Below, in pieces: positions 59,925-64,000 of a DNA stretch of 64,000 nucleotides (its first letter is position 1; each line of letters starts with the position of its first letter). The notes beneath the pieces were generated by a model. It saw only the letters and a list, made by a program, of their open reading frames with translations, did not search any database and was not told the origin of the DNA. Both the position numbers and the translations under genes were made by a program. Origin of the DNA: Perognathus longimembris pacificus (taxonomy: Eukaryota; Chordata; Mammalia; Rodentia; Heteromyidae); contig NW_025959445.1 in the NCBI RefSeq assembly GCF_023159225.1, forward strand, positions 1 through 64,000, given 5' to 3'.

Positions 59925-60349
59925 GTGACTAGCCTAAAGCTATGATAATTACTGCCTATGAGGGAGACCATAGTGTCCATGATTCTTTGGGTCTGGGTCA
60001 CTTCACTTAGCATATTTTTCCAAGTGCTTCCATTTCCTTATGAATGGGGCGATGTCTTTCTGAATGAGGCATAAAATTCCATCCTGTATATGTACCACAT
60101 TATCCTGAGGGGCATCTGGGTTGGTCCCATAATTTAGCTATGACAAATTGTGCTGCAATGAACATTGTTGTGCTGGTGGCTTCAGTGTGTTCTTGTTTTT
60201 GGTCTTTTGGGTAGATGCCCAAAAGTGGGGCTGTTGGGTATTAGGGGAGCTCTATGTTAAGCCTTCTGAGGAATCTCCATAGTGCTTGCCAGAGTAGTTG
60301 GACCAGTTTACATTCCCACTAACAATGAAGTAGTGTTCTCTTTTGGCCA
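59925..60349 (-). mobile_element. Inverted 5' part of a twin-primed L1
   Basis: Minus-strand L1 ORF2 terminus, from 'ttctcttttggccacatc' (about 60,335) back to 'gggagaccatagtgtccat' (59,964). It is adjacent to the + strand 3' UTR that begins at about 60,350. In L1 coordinates the two pieces are nearly contiguous, as in twin priming. Confidence 0.8.
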
Positions 60350-60810
60350 CATCGATGTTGAACACAGAAGATGATGCTAAGTGAAATGAACTCCATATTA
60401 TGGAAACAAGTGTTATATCACTGTTTTAATTACATTCAACATGCCATGTGTAACCGTGGCGTCTGTTGTTGATGTTCCTCTTGTATCCCCTTCTTGTGTT
60501 CATACCTGCACTATCACTATATCTTATCTGAGTACACTGGAAACCATAGATACTCATATTTGATCTAGGAAAGTTAAAGGATATACCAAAATCATGAGAC
60601 ACAGGGTAAAAAGACAAATGACTTCAAAAGCAAAACTTACAAAATTGTGGTGTAAACCACATGAACAACTCATGGGCAAAGAAGGAAATGGGGCATGGAG
60701 AGGGGAAAGGAGGGAGTAGTAAACAAACAAGACAACAAATGTATCCAATGCCTAAGGTACGAAAATATAACCTATCTGTACATAATTTTGACAATAAATA
60801 AGAAAAAAGA
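60350..60810 (+). mobile_element. L1 3' UTR, forward part of the twin-primed L1
   Basis: Starts at 'gatgatgctaagtgaaatga', includes a purine-rich region (60,680-60,720) and ends with 'acataattttgacaataaat' and an A-rich tail. Confidence 0.85.
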
Positions 60811-60944
60811 TTTTTAAAATTAGAACTTTATTTCTGTGTTTAGTATTCCATTCCATTTCTCTTAAGGTTTTTCTTTATACCAGTGCCACCTGTTTTTGTT
60901 GTGATGGCTATATAATAGATCTTGACACGGCACTTTCAAGAATA

Positions 60945-61568
60945 ATGGAAGGAAGGCGAGAAGCCTCCCAAATTGGTAACATCGTGGATTCCACAAGAAA
61001 TATTGCCAGAATAATCGAGGACATCCAAACAATCAGAAACATCTATTTCCAGAATTTATACTCACTAAGGAATGAATACTTTAGGGAAACAGGTAGATTT
61101 TTACAGAAATATAAACTGTCCAACCTGAGGCAAGAACGTATAAATCAATTAAATAACCACATGAATTATGACGAGATACAGGAAGCAATGAAATTTCTTC
61201 CAATATAAAAAAAGCAATCACAGCAGAATTCTATAACACTTTCTAAGAGAGGGGAAAACACCAATATTCTCCTAGTTCACCCGTGAAATTGATGCAGAGC
61301 GAGAAACCCCAAACTAGTTTCTTCACGCAAATACCATCACAAACCAGGAAACGACCCCCAAAAGGATATTACAAACAAATCTCACTGAGGAACAAAGATG
61401 CACAACTGCTCTACAAAATATTACCTAGCAATATCCAAAAACAGATATTATAAATCATGCATCATGGTCAACTAGCCTACATTCCACAGCTGGAAGCCTG
61501 CTACAGCAGATTCATAAGTATTAATGCAATCCACCAAACTGACGTAGGTAAGATGAAGAATCACATCA
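60945..61568 (+). mobile_element. L1 ORF2 fragment (linker to reverse transcriptase)
   Basis: An 87-codon frame (60,945-61,208) reads 'ARIIEDIQTIRNIYFQNLYS' and onward, the ORF2 stretch before reverse transcriptase; the rest to 61,568 has stops. It is the better-preserved relative of 1-470. It separates the two units of the tandem duplication. Confidence 0.85.
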
Positions 61569-64000
61569 TTCTTAGCTTTATAATAGAAAATATAAACACA
61601 ACAGAGATATTTTAAACGTTATGATTTTGCAATTCAGTTGAGCTTAAGAACTTCTGTTATGTGAAATTTAATTAGAAATACATTTCCCTAGCACCTAGCC
61701 ATATCCCACAATTTACTATCATGAATATATAAAACATGACATTCCTTGAAAGAATAAAATGTTCTAATTTGGAATGCATTTTAACTCCTGGGACTTGACT
61801 TTTTATTAAGGCCAGTAGAAGGCTCCCGTCATTTTCCTTTTGGTCACAATACATAAACTAAACACAAATGATCAAGGTTGACGTCGTGTCATGTACCTGG
61901 TTTAACATGTGAGATTGTTATCACAAGCAATCTCATTAACCTAAAGCAAGGAAACTAATTCTGACACACACACACTAATATTTAAACTCAATTTAGTAGG
62001 TTCCAGGATCTTGAAACATGTATTCAGTCAGACTTAGCCTTTAACTCTGCATATCAGGGAAAATCCCTGCAAAAATTACTCACAACCATGCATATACTAA
62101 TTGTAAGCTCAGTGGACATGCTATAAAGACATAAAAAGGTTTCATATTAAGGCTAGATGTTGTGTGTGTGTGTGTGTATGTGTGTGATTATTCATTAAAA
62201 TGTTGACAAAGTGTTGTGCAAAAGGGTACACATACATATGACAGTGCATACATTTCATGTGATATCATATACCCTTGATTTTTTTCCCTTCCCTAGATCA
62301 GGTAGGTATATATACAATACCTAGTATACCAAAATCCTCTACATTAACATGTAGCTTATGACAAAGGAAATAATCCTAGAACTTTAAATGTAATATCAAC
62401 AATAGAATCCTCCTGAGTCCTCTTGGAGTTGTTTTACTTATTCTCATCTTTTACAGTCATATGTACTTAGCTGCTGAGCTATTGTTATCTACTGATAGGT
62501 CTATTCTAGACCGTTTTGTTTAGTACTTGTTAGGTTTTATATGCATAATGTAACGTCACTGAGGCAAACCTGTGGAAATACCATTTCAAAAGGATTTTCT
62601 TTTGCCGTCCTGGACTCTACTGTCCCCTCACCCATCGTAACAGTCTTATAAAAGGAAACCTTGCCCCTTGGTTCTGTGTGTTCTACGCTTGTCTCACTCA
62701 ACAATATTTGTTATAATTCTCATTATTTGCCTTAGAATAACAATATTTTATCATTTGAAATTGCTGTGTAGTATTCCTTTGTGTATAGATATCCCATTTT
62801 GTGGATCCCTTCGCTTGTAGTGGGGCATCAGTGTTTTTTTCCATATTTTGGCTGTTGTAAATTGTGCCGCCATGCATATGTATGTCCAGATGTCTTTGTG
62901 ATATCCTGAGACATGTTGTTCAGAATAGATGTCGTGGAGTAATATGGCTGGGTCATAGGATATGTCTATACTGAGCATTTTGAGGAACCTCCATACAGTT
63001 CTTCAGAATGGATGTACTATTTGCACTCCAACTAACATTAAAGAAGAGTTCCTTTTTCCCAATATCCCTTCCAGCATTTCTTATTGCCCGAGTTCAGAGT
63101 GTACGGCATTCTAACTGAGTGAGACGTTATATCAGGGTTGTTTTTATTTGCATTTCCTTTACTGCCTGGGATGGTGAACATTTTCTTAAATGTTTCTTTG
63201 CCTTGTTTGATCTTTTCTATTGTAACATCTCTGTTTAGCTCCTTTGCCCATTTAATAATTCGTTTACTGCGTTCAGAGGTGGTTAGTTTGTTTATTTCTC
63301 TGTAGGTGACAGATATTTCGCTTTTTTCTGTTTCTCTGCTGGTGAGGATCCTTTCCCACATGATAGGCTGTCTTTGTAGTTTGGTTGGTATGTCTTTAGC
63401 TGTGCAGAAACTTTTTATTTTTTAGTATTCTCATTTGGTAATTCTCTCCACTATCTGTTGTGACCCTTACCTGTGCCTATAAGTTCTATTGTCCCTCCTC
63501 TGTTTTTCAGTATTTTAGAGGATTCAGGGGTGTTGTTGATGTTCAAAATACATTTTGAGTTTGCCCTGGTGCATGGTGATGGGCTAGGATCAACTTTGAT
63601 TTTTTTCATGTGTCTGCCGAATTTTCCCCGCACGAGGAGTTGAAGAGTCTGTTAATACAATTATGTATCTGTAGCTCCTTTATTGAATATCAACTGACTG
63701 TAAGAATGCAGCTTTAGCTATCCTCTTCTGTGACTAGCCTAAACCTATGGTAATTAGTCCCTATGAGGGAGACCATAGTGTCCATGATTGTTTGGGTCTG
63801 GCTCACTTCACTTAGCATATTTTTTCAAATGCTTCCATTTCCTTAGGAATGGGGCGATGTCTTTCTGAATGAGGCATAAAATTCCATCCTGTATATGTAC
63901 CACATTATCCTGAGGGGCATCTGGTTTGGTCCCAAATTTAGTATGACAAATTGTGCTGCGATGAACATTGTTGTGCTGGTGGCTTCAGTGTGTTCTTGTT
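61569..64000 (+). repeat. Tandem duplication, unit 2
   Basis: Partner of 57,751-60,198, continuing to the window edge. It includes the reverse L1 (62,200-63,580; frame 63,038-63,361 is ORF2 C-terminus on the minus strand) and the inverted L1 part from 63,735. It may extend further right. Confidence 0.9.

Larger units (their letters stand above)
57751..60198 (+). repeat. Tandem duplication, unit 1
   Basis: Aligns with 61,569-64,000 from 'ttcttagctttataatagaa' to 'cttcagtgtgttcttgtt' with small indels; by eye about 96% identical. It includes a GT microsatellite, a reverse L1 and the inverted part of another L1. Confidence 0.9.

Overview
This is mammalian nuclear DNA: AT-rich, full of L1 LINE debris, microsatellites and endogenous retroviruses, with one spliced host gene. 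The SINEs have a tRNA-like head joined to a tail reading 'ctcaggccctgagtccaag'. From memory this type is typical of geomyoid rodents (kangaroo rats and pocket mice), so such a rodent is my best guess. Most open frames in the window are chance frames in repeats.

Layout. 1-0.47 kb: decayed L1 ORF2. 0.55-12.93 kb: copy A of a large duplication, holding an older L1 piece and an internal, diverged long tandem repeat. 12.96-20.29 kb: a SINE with perfect target duplications, L1 scraps, low-complexity tracts, a ~165-bp direct repeat, and a broken betaretrovirus-like (ERV2) element with gag, pro and pol pieces. 20.30-29.52 kb: copy B of the duplication, lacking two blocks of copy A (about 3.3 and 1.3 kb) and carrying its own L1 and SINE insertions.

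29,971-37,210: a complete, apparently very young gammaretrovirus-type element. Both LTRs are 516 bp and differ at one base. It has a 4-bp target duplication (TTAG), a proline-tRNA primer site, a splice donor and a polypurine tract. It has no gag or pol reading frame; only the C-terminal end of an env transmembrane subunit is open. The interior also holds a SINE-like piece and a solo ERV2 LTR in antisense with a perfect 6-bp duplication (GGCTAT). It looks like a VL30-type non-autonomous element.

37.38-46.8 kb: a multi-exon GTSF1-family gene on the + strand, reconstructed exon by exon. It has two intact CHHC zinc fingers, consistent splice sites and a promoter with ETS, CRE-like and CCAAT sites about 170 bp beyond the 3' LTR. 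GTSF1 proteins are PIWI/piRNA cofactors that silence transposons in the germline, so a young retroelement sits in sense orientation against the promoter of a transposon-silencing gene. The third intron of the numbered exons contains a twin-primed, inverted L1 with 14-bp target duplications.

47-64 kb: repeats only. These include L1 3' ends, a possible env-like remnant, a GGA microsatellite, a SINE, a minus-strand LTR, L1 ORF2 pieces with a duplicated 3' end, and a tandem ~2.4-kb duplication (57.75-60.20 and 61.57-64.00 kb) with L1 sequence inside and between the copies. No tRNA, rRNA or CRISPR array was seen.
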